A stretch of 64,000 nt of DNA from Geitlerinema sp. BBD 1991-9 (GCA_001657325.1 LWRO01000002.1:222285-286284), one strand, 5' to 3'. Positions 37,144 through 47,055 are shown, numbered from the stretch's first letter. A program made the numbers and translations. Notes: generated from the sequence alone by a model not told the origin.

Positions 37144-40080
37144 TTACTTCAAAACGGGAGGATATTGTTGCAACACCTCTCGCAAATACTGTCCTGTGTA
37201 CGATTCTTTCACTTGTGCGACTTCTTCAGGCGTTCCCCTGGCGACAATTTCACCCCCTTTGTCACCGCCTTCCGGCCCGAGATCGATGACCCAGTCTGCA
37301 CAGCGAATGACATCTAAATTATGTTCGATGACGAGAATCGAGTTCCCTTTATCGACCAAGCGCTGCATCACGTTCAATAATTGGTGAACGTCGTAAAACG
37401 ATAGTCCCGTCGTCGGTTCGTCAATTAAATATAAGGTTTTCCCGGTGGCACGGCGAGATAACTCAGAAGCGAGTTTTACCCGTTGTGCTTCGCCGCCAGA
37501 TAGGGTGGGGGCGGGTTGTCCGAGGTGGATGTACCCCAACCCAACATCGACGAGGGTTTGTAAGCGACTGGCAGCGCGAGGGATGTTCTCAAAAACGCCT
37601 AACGCTTCCTCAACTGTCATATTCAAGACATCGGCAATCGAGTGACCTTTGTATTTCACTTGTAAGGTTTCTCGGTTGTAACGCGCCCCTTTGCACACGT
37701 CGCACTGTACGTAAACGTCGGGGAGGAAGTTCATTGAAATGACGTTGACGCCCTGTCCGCTACAGGCTTCGCAGCGTCCTCCTTTGACGTTGAAGGAAAA
37801 ACGCCCCGGTTTGTACCCCCGTGCTTTCGCCTCGACGGTTTCGGCGAAGACTTGGCGGATGCTGTCGAAAATTCCGGTGTAGGTGGCGGGGTTGGAACGA
37901 GGGGTGCGTCCGATGGGAGATTGGTCGATGACGATGACTTTATCGATAACTTCTTTGAGGGGTTGTTTTTTGCCGGCTTTGACTTCTAGGGCTTCTACGC
38001 CTTTAGGTTGCGGAATCCGACGGGTGAGGTGGTGCTGTAGGAACGGATAAAACAGTTCGTTAACGAGGGTCGATTTCCCCGAACCAGAAACCCCCGTAAC
38101 ACAGACGAGTTTGCCAAGGGGAATTTCAACGTCGATGTGTTTGAGGTTGTTGCGGTGGGCGTTTTTGAGGACGATCGATCGACTGTTTCCCGGCCGCCGT
38201 TCGGCTGGGGTTTCGATAACGCGCTGTCGGGACAGATACGCCCCCGTCATGGAACTGCTTGCATCGAGCAGGTCTTGTAAAGTCCCTTGGGCGATAATTT
38301 CGCCACCGTGTACTCCGGCTCCCGGGCCGATATCAATGAGGTGATCGGCGCTGCGAATTGTTTCTTCGTCGTGTTCGACAACAATGAGGGTATTACCGAG
38401 ATCGCGCAATTTCGTCAGCGTTCGCAACAGGCGACCGTTATCGCGTTGGTGGAGTCCGATGCTGGGTTCGTCGAGGACGTAGAGAACCCCCGTCAAGCCA
38501 GAGCCGATTTGGGTGGCGAGGCGAATACGTTGGGCTTCTCCACCAGATAGGCTGGTGGCCGATCGATCGAGCGTTAGATAATCTAGCCCGACGTCGAGCA
38601 GAAACTGCAAGCGGGCGCGGATTTCTCGTAGGACTAATTCGCCGATTTGCGCCTGTCGGGGACTCAGTTGTAATTCGTTGAGACGGTGCAAGCATCGATC
38701 GATCGAAACCCCTGTCAAATCAGTAATGTTGTACTGTCCGACTCGCACGGCCAGGGATTCGGGTTTGAGTCGCTGTCCGCCGCAGGTCTCGCACCTTTTA
38801 TCGACGAGATATTGTTCGAGCTTGTCTTTGATTCGATCGGAAGCGGTTTCTTCGTACTGGCGTTGCAACATGGCTAAGACGCCGGGAAAATGGCGGTAGT
38901 AGCCGCGCCCTTTTCGATAGCGGGAGTCGGCTTCGATCCAAATCGGCTCGGGTGCGCCGTAAAGCAAGACGTTTTGCTGTTCGTCGGTCAGTTGCTTCCA
39001 GGGCGTACCGATCTCGAAGTCGAAGGCCTGGGCAACGCTGTATAACACGGAGAGGTAGTAGGTGTTGTCTTCTTCCGACCAAGGGGCAATGGCACTGTAA
39101 ACGGGGGCGTTGAGGTCGGGAACGACGCGATCGGGGGAAAAGGTGCGAGAACTTCCTAAGCCGTGACAGTCGGGACAAGCACCGTAAGGGGAGTTGAACG
39201 AAAACAGGCGCGGTGAGAGTTCTTCCATCACCGCCCCGTGTTCGGGACAGGCGAAGTTTTCGGAAAAGACGATTTCTCGGGGGCGATCTTCGTCAGAAAG
39301 TTGGGCTGAAATGATGGCGACGCCTTCAGCGTGTTGGAGAGCGGTTGATAGGGAGTCAGCGAGGCGTTCTTCGACTCCGTCTTTGCGAACGAGTCGATCG
39401 ACGACGATCTCGATCGAGTGGTTGTAGTTTTTGTCGAGTTCGATGTTGTCGGATAAGTCCCGAATTTCTCCATCAACGCGCACGCGCACGAAGCCTTGAG
39501 ATACTAAGCTCGACAGTAATTTTTTATGGGTTCCTTTTTTGCCCCGAACCACAGGGGCGAGGATTTGAAATTTGGTGCGTTCGGGTAGTTCGAGGACGAT
39601 GTCGCACATTCGATCGATCGTCTGAGGTGTAATGGATCGATCGCAGTGGGGACAGTGAGGTTCTCCAGCGCGTCCGAATAGCAAACGTAGATAGTCGTAA
39701 ATCTCTGTAACCGTTCCCACCGTCGATCTCGGGTTGTGGGAGGTAGATTTTTGATCGATCGAAATTGCCGGACTCAGCCCCTCGATCGATTCGACATCTG
39801 GTTTGTCGAGTTGTCCGAGAAATTGACGGGCGTACGCGCTGAGCGATTCGACGTAACGGCGTTGCCCCTCGGCAAAAATGGTATCGAAGGCGAGAGAGGA
39901 TTTGCCGGAACCGGAAACCCCTGTAAAAACGATCAGTCGATCTCGAGGTAAATCGACATCGATATTTTTGAGGTTATGTTGGCGCGCACCCCGAATGCGA
40001 ATCGCATTGTGGAGGTTGGGAGACTGTCCGTTTCGAGCCAAGTTGTTCAGAGGTTCGGTGGTTTTCGATCGCCTTGCCAT
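37144..40080 (-). CDS. uvrA: Excinuclease ABC subunit A
   Basis: The 978-residue protein has two ABC modules with Walker [16 protein letters not shown] and [15 protein letters not shown], signatures [15 protein letters not shown] and [16 protein letters not shown], zinc fingers CPHCDRS... and CEACSGQG...CDVCKG, and an insertion carrying the UvrB-binding region. It recognises bulky DNA damage and loads UvrB. The full length is normal. The ATG at 40080 begins [19 protein letters not shown], a slightly extended N-terminus before [16 protein letters not shown]. Confidence 0.98.
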   Translation of the reverse strand: MARRSKTTEPLNNLARNGQSPNLHNAIRIRGARQHNLKNIDVDLPRDRLIVFTGVSGSGKSSLAFDTIFAEGQRRYVESLSAYARQFLGQLDKPDVESIEGLSPAISIDQKSTSHNPRSTVGTVTEIYDYLRLLFGRAGEPHCPHCDRSITPQTIDRMCDIVLELPERTKFQILAPVVRGKKGTHKKLLSSLVSQGFVRVRVDGEIRDLSDNIELDKNYNHSIEIVVDRLVRKDGVEERLADSLSTALQHAEGVAIISAQLSDEDRPREIVFSENFACPEHGAVMEELSPRLFSFNSPYGACPDCHGLGSSRTFSPDRVVPDLNAPVYSAIAPWSEEDNTYYLSVLYSVAQAFDFEIGTPWKQLTDEQQNVLLYGAPEPIWIEADSRYRKGRGYYRHFPGVLAMLQRQYEETASDRIKDKLEQYLVDKRCETCGGQRLKPESLAVRVGQYNITDLTGVSIDRCLHRLNELQLSPRQAQIGELVLREIRARLQFLLDVGLDYLTLDRSATSLSGGEAQRIRLATQIGSGLTGVLYVLDEPSIGLHQRDNGRLLRTLTKLRDLGNTLIVVEHDEETIRSADHLIDIGPGAGVHGGEIIAQGTLQDLLDASSSMTGAYLSRQRVIETPAERRPGNSRSIVLKNAHRNNLKHIDVEIPLGKLVCVTGVSGSGKSTLVNELFYPFLQHHLTRRIPQPKGVEALEVKAGKKQPLKEVIDKVIVIDQSPIGRTPRSNPATYTGIFDSIRQVFAETVEAKARGYKPGRFSFNVKGGRCEACSGQGVNVISMNFLPDVYVQCDVCKGARYNRETLQVKYKGHSIADVLNMTVEEALGVFENIPRAASRLQTLVDVGLGYIHLGQPAPTLSGGEAQRVKLASELSRRATGKTLYLIDEPTTGLSFYDVHQLLNVMQRLVDKGNSILVIEHNLDVIRCADWVIDLGPEGGDKGGEIVARGTPEEVAQVKESYTGQYLREVLQQYPPVLK

Positions 40081-40403
40081 ATCGACCTTTGATACAATCC
40101 TTTACATTTTACGGCCGATCGAGACCGAGGTGAGGGGATGAAGGGGTGAGGTCTGGGTCGTGGTATTCGCCACATCCGGCTCCTAATACTCAAACGCTAC
40201 ACTTGAGTGTCCCGTACCGTACACTGGTCTTAACGCGTGACGAGTGACGGGTGACGGGTGACAGATAACTGGTGACAGTGAGAAGCAAGAGAGTTGGGAA
40301 ATCTCGCATAAAATCTTAAAAACTAACTTTTCCGGCTTGTCTGTTGGTACACCGAACGTTAGAGATTGTATAGACTCAGTTTCTTCGGTGAGCGACGACG
40401 CGA
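40081..40403. other. Divergent spacer between uvrA and the TpsB gene
   Basis: These 323 nt hold the promoters of both genes. An AT-poor stretch of GTGACGGGTGACG repeats lies at about 40225-40275; it is not regular enough for CRISPR. A CTACACTTGAGTG segment near 40196 recurs imperfectly near 42756. No gene is seen. Confidence 0.5.
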
Positions 40404-42098
40404 ATGAAAGCTTCGGTGGTGGTGTGGGCGTGTATGGGTATGTTATGGGGGGCAAAGCCCCTACCGTCGATACATCTGTTTCCACAGACGCTTGCCCAAT
40501 CTGTTCCGCCAGTGTCTCCCGATCTTTCACCACTCCCCGATCGATTGCCCCAGGACGAACCCGTGTTAGATCCGCCGTCGTTGGAGTTACCCGAACGCTC
40601 ACAACCGAGTTCGACGGGATCGATCGAGGTGCGGGACGTTCGCGTTTTGGGTAATACTGTATTCTCCGACGCGGATATTGCGGCAATTGTTGCACCTTAT
40701 CTCGGCCGTTCCGTGACATTTGAGGAACTGATCGCCTTGAGAACGGCAATTACCGATCTCTACGTCAGCAACGGTTACATTACCTCGGGCGCGTTTCTAC
40801 CACCGCAAGACGTGACGGATGGAATCATCCTCGTACAAGTGGTAGAAGGTCAGTTAGAATCGATCGAACTAGAGGGCTTAAAACGGCTCTCCGAAGGCTA
40901 CGTGCGAAATCGCATTCTCCGCGTCAGCGATCCGCCGTTGAATTTAGCGGAGTTGGAAGCCGCGTTACAACTGCTCCAAAACGATCCGGCGATCGAAACC
41001 ATTCGCGCGGAACTGACGGCGGGAAGTGCGCCAGGACTGAGTGTTTTGCGGTTGTCCCTCGAAGAAGTATTTCCGGTCAACGTTTCCCTGTGGGTGGAAA
41101 ATCGAGACGCACCCAGTGTGGGATCGATTCGGGGTTCTGTGGGGGTACAGGTTAACAGTCCCCTGGGAATCGGAGATCGACTCTTGGGAGAGTTGGGAAT
41201 TACATCGGGGGTGACAGAAGTATTTTTCGATTACACGGTTCCCCTAAATGCCAACAATACGAAACTGCGGGCATTTTACGAACGGGCGGGAAGTCGCATT
41301 GTCGAGGAACCCTTCGATCGACTAGATATTCGATCGACGGAAGAACACATTTCTTTCGGTATTTTGCATCCGGTGGTGGAAACGTCCCAGGAAGAATTCA
41401 CGTTAGGCGCATCGTTGGATTTGTTGAGATCGAGAACATTTATTTTTGACGACGAGCCGTTTTCGTTTTCAGAAGGCCCGGAAGACGGTCGATCGAGCGT
41501 GACGGCACTGCGGTTGATGCAGGAATGGACGAGGCGATCGCAACGGGATGTTTTGGCGGCTCGATCGCAGGTATCTTTCGGGTTAGATCTTTTCAATGCA
41601 ACCTCAAATGACGACGCACCCGATGGGGCGTTTTTAACCTGGCTGGGACAGTTTCAATGGGTGAGAGCGCTCTCTCCCGAGACGCTGTTAATCGCCCGTA
41701 TCGCCACACAACTTTCGACGGATGAATTATTGCCGATCGAGCAATTTAGCATCGGTGGAATCGATACGGTTCGGGGTTATCTTCAAAACCAACGGGTCGG
41801 CGATAGTGGAATTGTGGGATCTCTGGAGTTGCGTTTTCCTGTCGTTCGCGATCCGGGGGGATGGGGAACGATTCAACTGACCCCCTTTTTCGATGTCGGA
41901 ACAGTCTGGAGTTTGGGAGATCGAGAGATTCCGAGTCCCAGTACGCTCGTGGGAACGGGACTCGGGCTGAGATGGGAATTGTCTGAGGACTTTTCAGCCG
42001 CAGTGACTTGGGGAATTCCGTTAGTTTCGATCGACGATCGTGGAGATTCTCTACAGGGAGACGGAATTTATTTTTTGATTCGATACAATCCGTTTTAG
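40404..42098 (+). CDS. ShlB/FhaC-type two-partner secretion transporter (TpsB)
   Basis: The 564-residue outer-membrane protein has a signal segment (1-32), a proline-rich N-terminal linker (33-75), POTRA domains (about 78-230: IEVRDVRVLGNTVFSDADIAAIV, DGIILVQVVEGQLESIELEG) and a 16-strand beta-barrel ending in F (YFLIRYNPF). The conserved VRGY motif is seen in SIGGIDTVRGYLQNQ. It would secrete a TpsA exoprotein; the likely partner is at 57485, 15 kb away. The ATG at 40404 is supported by the position of the signal segment. Confidence 0.93.
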   Translation: MKASVVVWACMGMLWGAKPLPSIHLFPQTLAQSVPPVSPDLSPLPDRLPQDEPVLDPPSLELPERSQPSSTGSIEVRDVRVLGNTVFSDADIAAIVAPYLGRSVTFEELIALRTAITDLYVSNGYITSGAFLPPQDVTDGIILVQVVEGQLESIELEGLKRLSEGYVRNRILRVSDPPLNLAELEAALQLLQNDPAIETIRAELTAGSAPGLSVLRLSLEEVFPVNVSLWVENRDAPSVGSIRGSVGVQVNSPLGIGDRLLGELGITSGVTEVFFDYTVPLNANNTKLRAFYERAGSRIVEEPFDRLDIRSTEEHISFGILHPVVETSQEEFTLGASLDLLRSRTFIFDDEPFSFSEGPEDGRSSVTALRLMQEWTRRSQRDVLAARSQVSFGLDLFNATSNDDAPDGAFLTWLGQFQWVRALSPETLLIARIATQLSTDELLPIEQFSIGGIDTVRGYLQNQRVGDSGIVGSLELRFPVVRDPGGWGTIQLTPFFDVGTVWSLGDREIPSPSTLVGTGLGLRWELSEDFSAAVTWGIPLVSIDDRGDSLQGDGIYFLIRYNPF

Positions 42099-42293
42099 GC
42101 AGAAATATTGAACAAAAAAATAGTTCTCGCATTGTACGTAAGCTCTGGTCAAGACTAAAGCTCAACCAGCCAGAGACAAACGTAAAGGTGTCTAGAGCTG
42201 GGTCAGCATTTTGCGGGAGATCGCCGAGATACTGCTTAACAATTTTAGTAAAGTTTGATACGATTATTAGTCTTAGATATTTTAATTTGGCCT

Positions 42294-42319
42294 GCCAAAA
42301 AAATATACATTTTTTTGGC
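42294..42319. terminator. Perfect 11-bp hairpin downstream of TpsB
   Basis: GCCAAAAAAAT (42294-42304) pairs with ATTTTTTTGGC (42309-42319) around ATAC, followed by GATTTTTTTG. It is about 195 nt after the tpsB stop, in AT-rich DNA between the stop and a transposase fragment. It could be an intrinsic terminator. Confidence 0.6.
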
Positions 42320-42403
42320 GATTTTTTTGTTTTCTATCAATCAACACTTCTGAATTCGAGCGTTGATGGCGCATTCAATTTACAGTTTTGAGATGCACCC
42401 GAT

Positions 42404-42573
42404 GAAACTAATCCCATCCCGTTTAAACTCATGGCTTTAACGACGATGCCCGCGCTAACTTTCTCCGTCTTTTTTTCACCGAGCAAGTCGTTGATGATTC
42501 CGACGATTCCGAGGTCATCAATGATTCCAGCCACTAACCCCAAGTGGTCTAAATTTTTGATCTCTGCTGACAT
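42404..42573 (-). pseudogene. N-terminal fragment of a DUF4277 (IS1634/IS4-like) transposase
   Basis: The frame from ATG 42573 reads MSAEIKNLDHLGLVAGIIDD and continues with ...INDLLGE, EKVSAGIVVKAMSLNGMGLVSS, the N-terminal DUF4277 domain of IS1634-type transposases. Homology stops abruptly at TCGGGTGCATCTCA. The remaining residues to 42337 are unrelated, and the DDE catalytic part is missing. The fragment keeps its ribosome binding site (AAGGAAG). The broken end coincides with a 12-mer that also bounds the repeat element at 18.8 kb. Confidence 0.85.
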
Positions 42574-42883
42574 TTTTCTTCCTTTTACTGATGCCCACAT
42601 TTTGGGATGATGACAGAAAATCTCTTCGAGAGCTTACTTCACGCTCAAGCTTTTTTGTCAAGTTTTTTCTTTTGAATGTTATTTCCAAGTCAAAGAGTCA
42701 GTTGGCTGAGTCGAAATACTTAATCTCTTCAATCGCCCAGCTACACTACTTAAATGCTACACTTGGAGTGCGGAATGTGGGCTACAACCTCACTTTTGTC
42801 CGTCAACTAGGGTGTACGATCGCGAGCAGTATATGGAAGCTTCGTACACCCCGCTTTCATCTGAGTTATCACGAGTCTAATCT
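42574..42883. other. Spacer upstream of the methyltransferase gene, no gene seen
   Basis: The 310 nt between the transposase fragment and the methyltransferase contain no coding frame and no sure promoter. An AT-rich stretch with T-runs (about 42645-42680) and a GTACACCCC-like segment just before the gene are the only notable features. The methyltransferase promoter should lie here. Confidence 0.4.
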
Positions 42884-43708
42884 ATGTCACAACGTTCGGA
42901 GACTGTCGATCGCGCCCGTGAATACTACGACAGTGAAAACATGCTCAATTTTCACGATCTGATTTACGGTGAACACATCCATATCGGTATCTATCAAACT
43001 GGATGCGAATCAATTTCCGAAGCGAACCTTCAGACGCTTGAGACGATCGAAGGGTTACTCAAATTACACCCCGAACATAAGCTGGTAGATCTGGGTTCTG
43101 GTTATGGAGGAGCAGCACGCTACATCGTGAAAAGGGCGGGCTGTCATGTTGATTGCTTGAATCTAAGTACAGCCCAGAACAAAATCAACCGCCAGCTCAA
43201 CCAAGCGCAAGGCTTGGATACATTTATCCAAGTTTTTGATGGAAGCTTTCAAAACATTCCGTTTCCCGATCGAACCTACGACATAGCCCTATCTCAAGAT
43301 GCTCTGCTTTACAGCGACGATCGAGTTCGAGTATTCCAGGAAGTCTTCAGAGTATTACAGCCAAGCGGTCAATTTCTCTTGACTGACGTGATGCTCAAAA
43401 ATGACTGCCCTCTCAAGCTTCAAGCAAAGACTCAAGAAATCGTAGGGTTAAAGCTCGCTTCGGTTGAGAGCTATCGGGAAGTCGCTCGGGAAGTTGGTTT
43501 TAACACTCTCCAGATCGTCGAGATGCCACAGCAGGTTACTCGTCAATATCAGAAGACTCTCGACTCGCTAGAGTCGAATTTTGATAAGCTTTTGCAGTGT
43601 TGCAAGCGAGACTTCCTAGAGTATCAACGACGAAGACTCACTAACTGGATTGAAATCGGCAAACTAGATTACTTGAATTGGGGCATCTTACACTTCCAAA
43701 AGCTTTAG
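42884..43708 (+). CDS. SAM-dependent methyltransferase, sarcosine/dimethylglycine N-methyltransferase-like
   Basis: The 274-residue protein has the family lead YYDSENMLNFHDLIYGEHIHIGIYQ, SAM motif I LVDLGSGYGGAARYI (67-81), LNLSTAQNKINRQLNQAQGLD and QDALLYSDDRVRVFQEVFRVLQPSGQFLLTD. This resembles the SDMT enzymes that methylate sarcosine and dimethylglycine to betaine in halophilic cyanobacteria. The W-G-G-E-D stretch of true SDMTs is YGEHI here, so the substrate may differ. It is followed 4 nt later by an SDR and then an overlapping PLP gene, so a small biosynthetic operon is likely, with another amine as a possible substrate. Confidence 0.8.
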   Translation: MSQRSETVDRAREYYDSENMLNFHDLIYGEHIHIGIYQTGCESISEANLQTLETIEGLLKLHPEHKLVDLGSGYGGAARYIVKRAGCHVDCLNLSTAQNKINRQLNQAQGLDTFIQVFDGSFQNIPFPDRTYDIALSQDALLYSDDRVRVFQEVFRVLQPSGQFLLTDVMLKNDCPLKLQAKTQEIVGLKLASVESYREVAREVGFNTLQIVEMPQQVTRQYQKTLDSLESNFDKLLQCCKRDFLEYQRRRLTNWIEIGKLDYLNWGILHFQKL

Positions 43709-43712
43709 TTTT

Positions 43713-44501
43713 ATGGATTTAGCAATTGAGAAACGTACAGCACTTGTGTGTGCTTCCAGTAGCGGAATCGGTCGTGCCATCGCTCATTCTCTGGCTAGGG
43801 AAGGTGCAAAAGTTGCAATCTGCGCTCGAAGCGAGAAAAAACTAAGAGAAGCTCAAGTATCGCTACAGTCTGAAACGGGATCGGAGGTGATTGGTGTTAT
43901 CGCCGATCTGCGCTCTAAGGATGATATTCAACGGCTAATTGAGTCAGTTAACGAACAGCTTGGCTCGATCGATATTTTGGTGAATAATGTCGCGGGGCCA
44001 GCTCCTGGCGGACTGATGGAGCTGAGTGACGAGCAATGGCAAGCTGGATTCGAGCAAAGCTTGATGAGTGTCGTACGACTCACGAAAGCTGTCATACCGG
44101 AAATGCAAAGGCAAAAATGGGGACGAATTATCGCGATTGCTTCCAATACGGCCAAGGAACCAAGGGAAGGCATCCTCTTATCTTCTACACTCCGTGCTGC
44201 CGTTGCGGCCTTTAATAAAGGAATTTCACAGCGATTAGCCGCCCAAAATATTTTGGTGCATACAGTATGTCCGGGTCCGATCGGCACCGATCGGGTCTTA
44301 CAATTTACCCAAGACATAGCTCAATCTCGAGGTATTACTTTCGAACAAGCTCAAACTGTTCTGGTAGGCAATCTGCCGATGGAGAGAATGGGCAAACCGG
44401 AAGAGGTTGCCAGCTTGGTTTCCTATCTAGCTTCCGAACAGTCAAGTTTCATGACCGGAAATACAATTGTGATTGATGGGGGTCAGACGTCTACATGGTG
44501 A
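43713..44501 (+). CDS. Short-chain dehydrogenase/reductase with altered active site
   Basis: The 262-residue Rossmann protein has CASSSGIGRAIAHSLAREG instead of the usual T-G-x3-G-x-G, NNVAGPAPGG, RIIAIASNTAKEPREG, and PGPIGTDRVLQF. At the Y-x3-K position it reads S-S-T-L-R, so Tyr is replaced by Ser and Lys by Arg. A subfamily annotated as SDR/FabG-like oxidoreductase shares this S-x3-R pattern. It may be a poor oxidoreductase or use another mechanism. ATG 43713 follows the methyltransferase stop by 4 nt, and its stop overlaps the next gene by 7 nt. Confidence 0.85.
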   Translation: MDLAIEKRTALVCASSSGIGRAIAHSLAREGAKVAICARSEKKLREAQVSLQSETGSEVIGVIADLRSKDDIQRLIESVNEQLGSIDILVNNVAGPAPGGLMELSDEQWQAGFEQSLMSVVRLTKAVIPEMQRQKWGRIIAIASNTAKEPREGILLSSTLRAAVAAFNKGISQRLAAQNILVHTVCPGPIGTDRVLQFTQDIAQSRGITFEQAQTVLVGNLPMERMGKPEEVASLVSYLASEQSSFMTGNTIVIDGGQTSTW

Positions 44502-46015
44502 ATTTAATTAGTGCGGACAATCGAAGGGTATATGAGGACAATCAAGAGCAAGATGTCCTAGACGATCGTCTACTTCTTGAATTCAGGGTAAAAGATATAA
44601 AAAAGCGCATGAACTCTCTAGAGTTGATGCATCGAGAGTATCTTCTATTTTGTGAGACAGATCGTTCTACGCCTGACCTTGTTGGGGAAGAGGTCTCGCT
44701 TGCTGTCAAAGCAATTGCAGTCAAGATACTCGCAGAGTTGGAGTCGGACATTCCCGACTCTTCAGATATAACTTCTTACAGCGAATATATTACTCGTCAA
44801 AATTTTCGCATTCGCAATTTATTACTTCTCCTGAGGCAGTTTTGGAATCACCTAGAGTGGTCTTCTGCTTCCTACAGTCAGTCGGTCGTTCCTCACTTTT
44901 TTGATGTGAGGAAGCAGGAAGGAAGTATCGTCAATTACGATCGCTGGGAGAGTTTTGCCATTGCAAATCTCGAAGAGGAATTATCAGAACTATACCAACT
45001 GAACGAGCGGTGGAGTCTCATCTTGACGTCATCGGGAATGGCGGCCTATGCAACCATTCATAATTACCTCACTCGATATTTATCTTACGGCGATGAGGTT
45101 CTGATTCCAGTCCCTATCTATCATGAAGCTGAATCTCTTTTGGCGGCGGTTTCAGGAATTCAGATCGTTACCCCAGGCACCGTTAATGTTGAGGAGATTT
45201 TGACGTCGATTCGTTCGACAACGAAAGTCATCTGTCTCACTCCGATAACCAACGATGAGTCTCTCCGATTCATAGATGTCAATGCTTTGATGGAGAAACT
45301 CAACTCGATCGATCGGGAGATTTTGGTTGTTTTTGACGGTACGATGAGTGGTGGGTTAATCCGACCCGAACAGTTTGTCGATCTTAACAGCCACGTAAAA
45401 CTCCTCTATTTTGAAAGTGGGAACAAGTATCAACAGTTTGAAGATACGGCAATGAAAGGAATTATCATTGTTCCCCAAGCTTTGAAACAGGAATTTACTT
45501 CCATTCGGCGAGAAATCGGGACGATCTTGTACGATTGGGCAGCTTGCTGCCTACCGCAGTCAATTTCGATTGAAGAGCTAAAGCTCAAGATGGGACGTTT
45601 TGCTCGTAATGCTTTGACGATCGGCAATCGGGTAAACAACGACGTGGATCTACAGAATTTTTGTACGGTCAACTATCCACTCGATCCTTCACATCCAGAT
45701 TTCACAACAGCCCGTAAATATTTCTCCGCTCAGCTGGGTGGAGTCGTGACGTTGTCCTTCACCAGTCAAGAATTTTACGATCGAGAAAAACTAGATCGCC
45801 TTATTAACAGATTAATCGATCGATGTCAATCTCGTCGCATCCCTTTTTGTAAAGGCGATAGCTACGGATTTTCAATCCCCCGAATTCACATAGGCGGTTC
45901 TAAAACCGACAAGCCATTTCTGCGACTTTGTGTCGGCAGTCGATCGTTCGACGAAACAGATGCCTTTTTAGAATGCTTGCTCGACTGCCTTAAATCCGAA
46001 GTTGCAACTGTATAG
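44495..46015 (+). CDS. PLP-dependent enzyme of uncertain type (Cys/Met metabolism-like fold)
   Basis: The 506-residue protein has an unusual 150-residue N-terminal region with no recognised motif, then a fold-type I PLP domain: LILTSSGMAAYATIHNYLTRYLSYGDEVLIP (cofactor phosphate loop 178-182), VVFDGTMSGGLI (D281, pyridine contact) and YFESGNKYQQF (K311, Schiff-base lysine). The order S-S-G-M-A-A, D, S-x-x-K resembles cystathionine gamma-synthase/Cys-Met enzymes, but the overall similarity is weak. It is translationally coupled to the SDR. The reaction is unknown; amine or sulfur amino-acid chemistry is possible. Confidence 0.7.
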   Translation: MVNLISADNRRVYEDNQEQDVLDDRLLLEFRVKDIKKRMNSLELMHREYLLFCETDRSTPDLVGEEVSLAVKAIAVKILAELESDIPDSSDITSYSEYITRQNFRIRNLLLLLRQFWNHLEWSSASYSQSVVPHFFDVRKQEGSIVNYDRWESFAIANLEEELSELYQLNERWSLILTSSGMAAYATIHNYLTRYLSYGDEVLIPVPIYHEAESLLAAVSGIQIVTPGTVNVEEILTSIRSTTKVICLTPITNDESLRFIDVNALMEKLNSIDREILVVFDGTMSGGLIRPEQFVDLNSHVKLLYFESGNKYQQFEDTAMKGIIIVPQALKQEFTSIRREIGTILYDWAACCLPQSISIEELKLKMGRFARNALTIGNRVNNDVDLQNFCTVNYPLDPSHPDFTTARKYFSAQLGGVVTLSFTSQEFYDREKLDRLINRLIDRCQSRRIPFCKGDSYGFSIPRIHIGGSKTDKPFLRLCVGSRSFDETDAFLECLLDCLKSEVATV

Positions 46016-46130
46016 ACGCGAGAGTTTTGGAGGAACGGTGGACGTTACCTTAAATGTCGAAAGAAGGCTGCCGCTAGACCGGGATGGTTAGCGGGGAGAT
46101 GAATTTCGACCCAAAAAGGAAACTGAGCGC
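46016..46130 (+). ncRNA. Possible remnant of a TnpB-type omega RNA or right end
   Basis: CCGCTA (46071-46076) and TAGCGG (46089-46094) enclose GACCGGGATGGT, followed by GGAGATGAATTTCGAC. G-C-T-G-C-C-G-C-T-A...A-G-C-G-G-x-G-A-G is reminiscent of the 3' omega RNA of IS605-type tnpB genes. The matching upstream tnpB is absent, because the PLP gene ends at 46015. This is a weak identification made by memory of the motif. Confidence 0.3.
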
Positions 46131-46180
46131 CGCGAATCCTTATAGAGTCCCCAACGATGGGTAAAGTCGGTTAAGATGGC

Positions 46181-46595
46181 ATGATGTTAGTCATCGAAGC
46201 CAAACTGAAGGGAACGGCATCCCAGTACGCCAAATTAGACAAAGCTATCCGAACAGCGCAGTTCGTTCGGAACAAGTGTCTTCGTCACTGGATGGACAAT
46301 AAAAGGGGTCACGCGCAATGACCTCCAAAAGCTCTGTTCCCAACTGGCTAAAAATCCCGAAACCCCTTGGGCAAAAAAGCTCAACTCCCAAGCTCGAAAG
46401 AGTTCTGCTGACCGTGCGTGGGCTGCAATTTCTCGGTTTTATACCAACTGTAAACAGAACGTCAAAGGCAAGAAAGGTTATCCCAAAGATCAAAAATTTA
46501 ACCGTTCGGTTGAATACAAAAAGACAGGATGGCGTTTATCTCCCGACCGAAAAGAAATCGAGTTTATTGACGAATTCAAAGCCGGTAAATTTTAA
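46181..46595 (+). pseudogene. Frameshifted and truncated TnpB (IS605 OrfB) gene
   Basis: The start MLVIEAKLKGTASQYAKLDKAIRTAQFVRNKCLRHWMDN (from 46184, or 46181 with two methionines) is the typical TnpB N-terminus. At about 46312 the frame breaks (AAAAGGGG, one extra base) and continues in another frame as TRNDLQKLCSQLAKNPETPWAKKLNSQARKSS...GWRLSPDRKEIEFIDEFKAGKF, ending at a stop at 46595. The RuvC catalytic part is missing, so it is inactive. It marks the right border of the methyltransferase/SDR/PLP set. Confidence 0.85.
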
Positions 46596-47055
46596 CTTTG
46601 GACGAGCCAAGATGTTTTTTTCTGGGATGTCATTTTTACACAAATTTCTCTTTTTTCTCTGTCTTAATCCCTAACCGATTCCAGACTAATGTCATCGCCA
46701 CGTCGTGCTACTTGATATGCTACAAATTGAAGTAAGGTTTTAATTCTTATAGAATTTTACGAATCAGTTAGACCTGCTATACAATATCTTTTTTTAATTT
46801 GGAATATTGATAAATTAAAAAATAAATATACAACTAAACTCGTATAAAGTGAAATAGTGAAATTAGGTGCGAGATCGTGCCAAAAATAAGGACTCTTGCG
46901 TCCGTTCACAGCGCAAGGATAGTCGATCGAAGCGTCCCGATCTGGGTGTCCTGGCATCTGAGCGCCACGATTGTAAATTTGCTGCCACTGATTCCCTAAA
47001 AAACCCAAATGCCTCCACAATCGTAAACATCAATAGATTGTGGGTAGAACGTTTC
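46596..47055. other. AT-rich spacer, no gene seen
   Basis: These 460 nt between the TnpB remnant and the DUF4079 gene are AT-rich (about 46600-46860, with poly-T and poly-A runs) and then return to normal composition. The open frame leading into the DUF4079 gene from 46867 does not look like coding sequence. The DUF4079 promoter should lie in the last 150 nt. Confidence 0.5.

Noticed and set aside
40225-40275. GTGACGGGTGACG repeats as a CRISPR array
   Set aside because: The units are 7-8 bp, imperfect and contiguous with no spacers.
46318-46674. 118-codon frame starting in the TnpB remnant
   Set aside because: It is an out-of-frame reading of the broken transposase; the TnpB-like residues are in the other frames.
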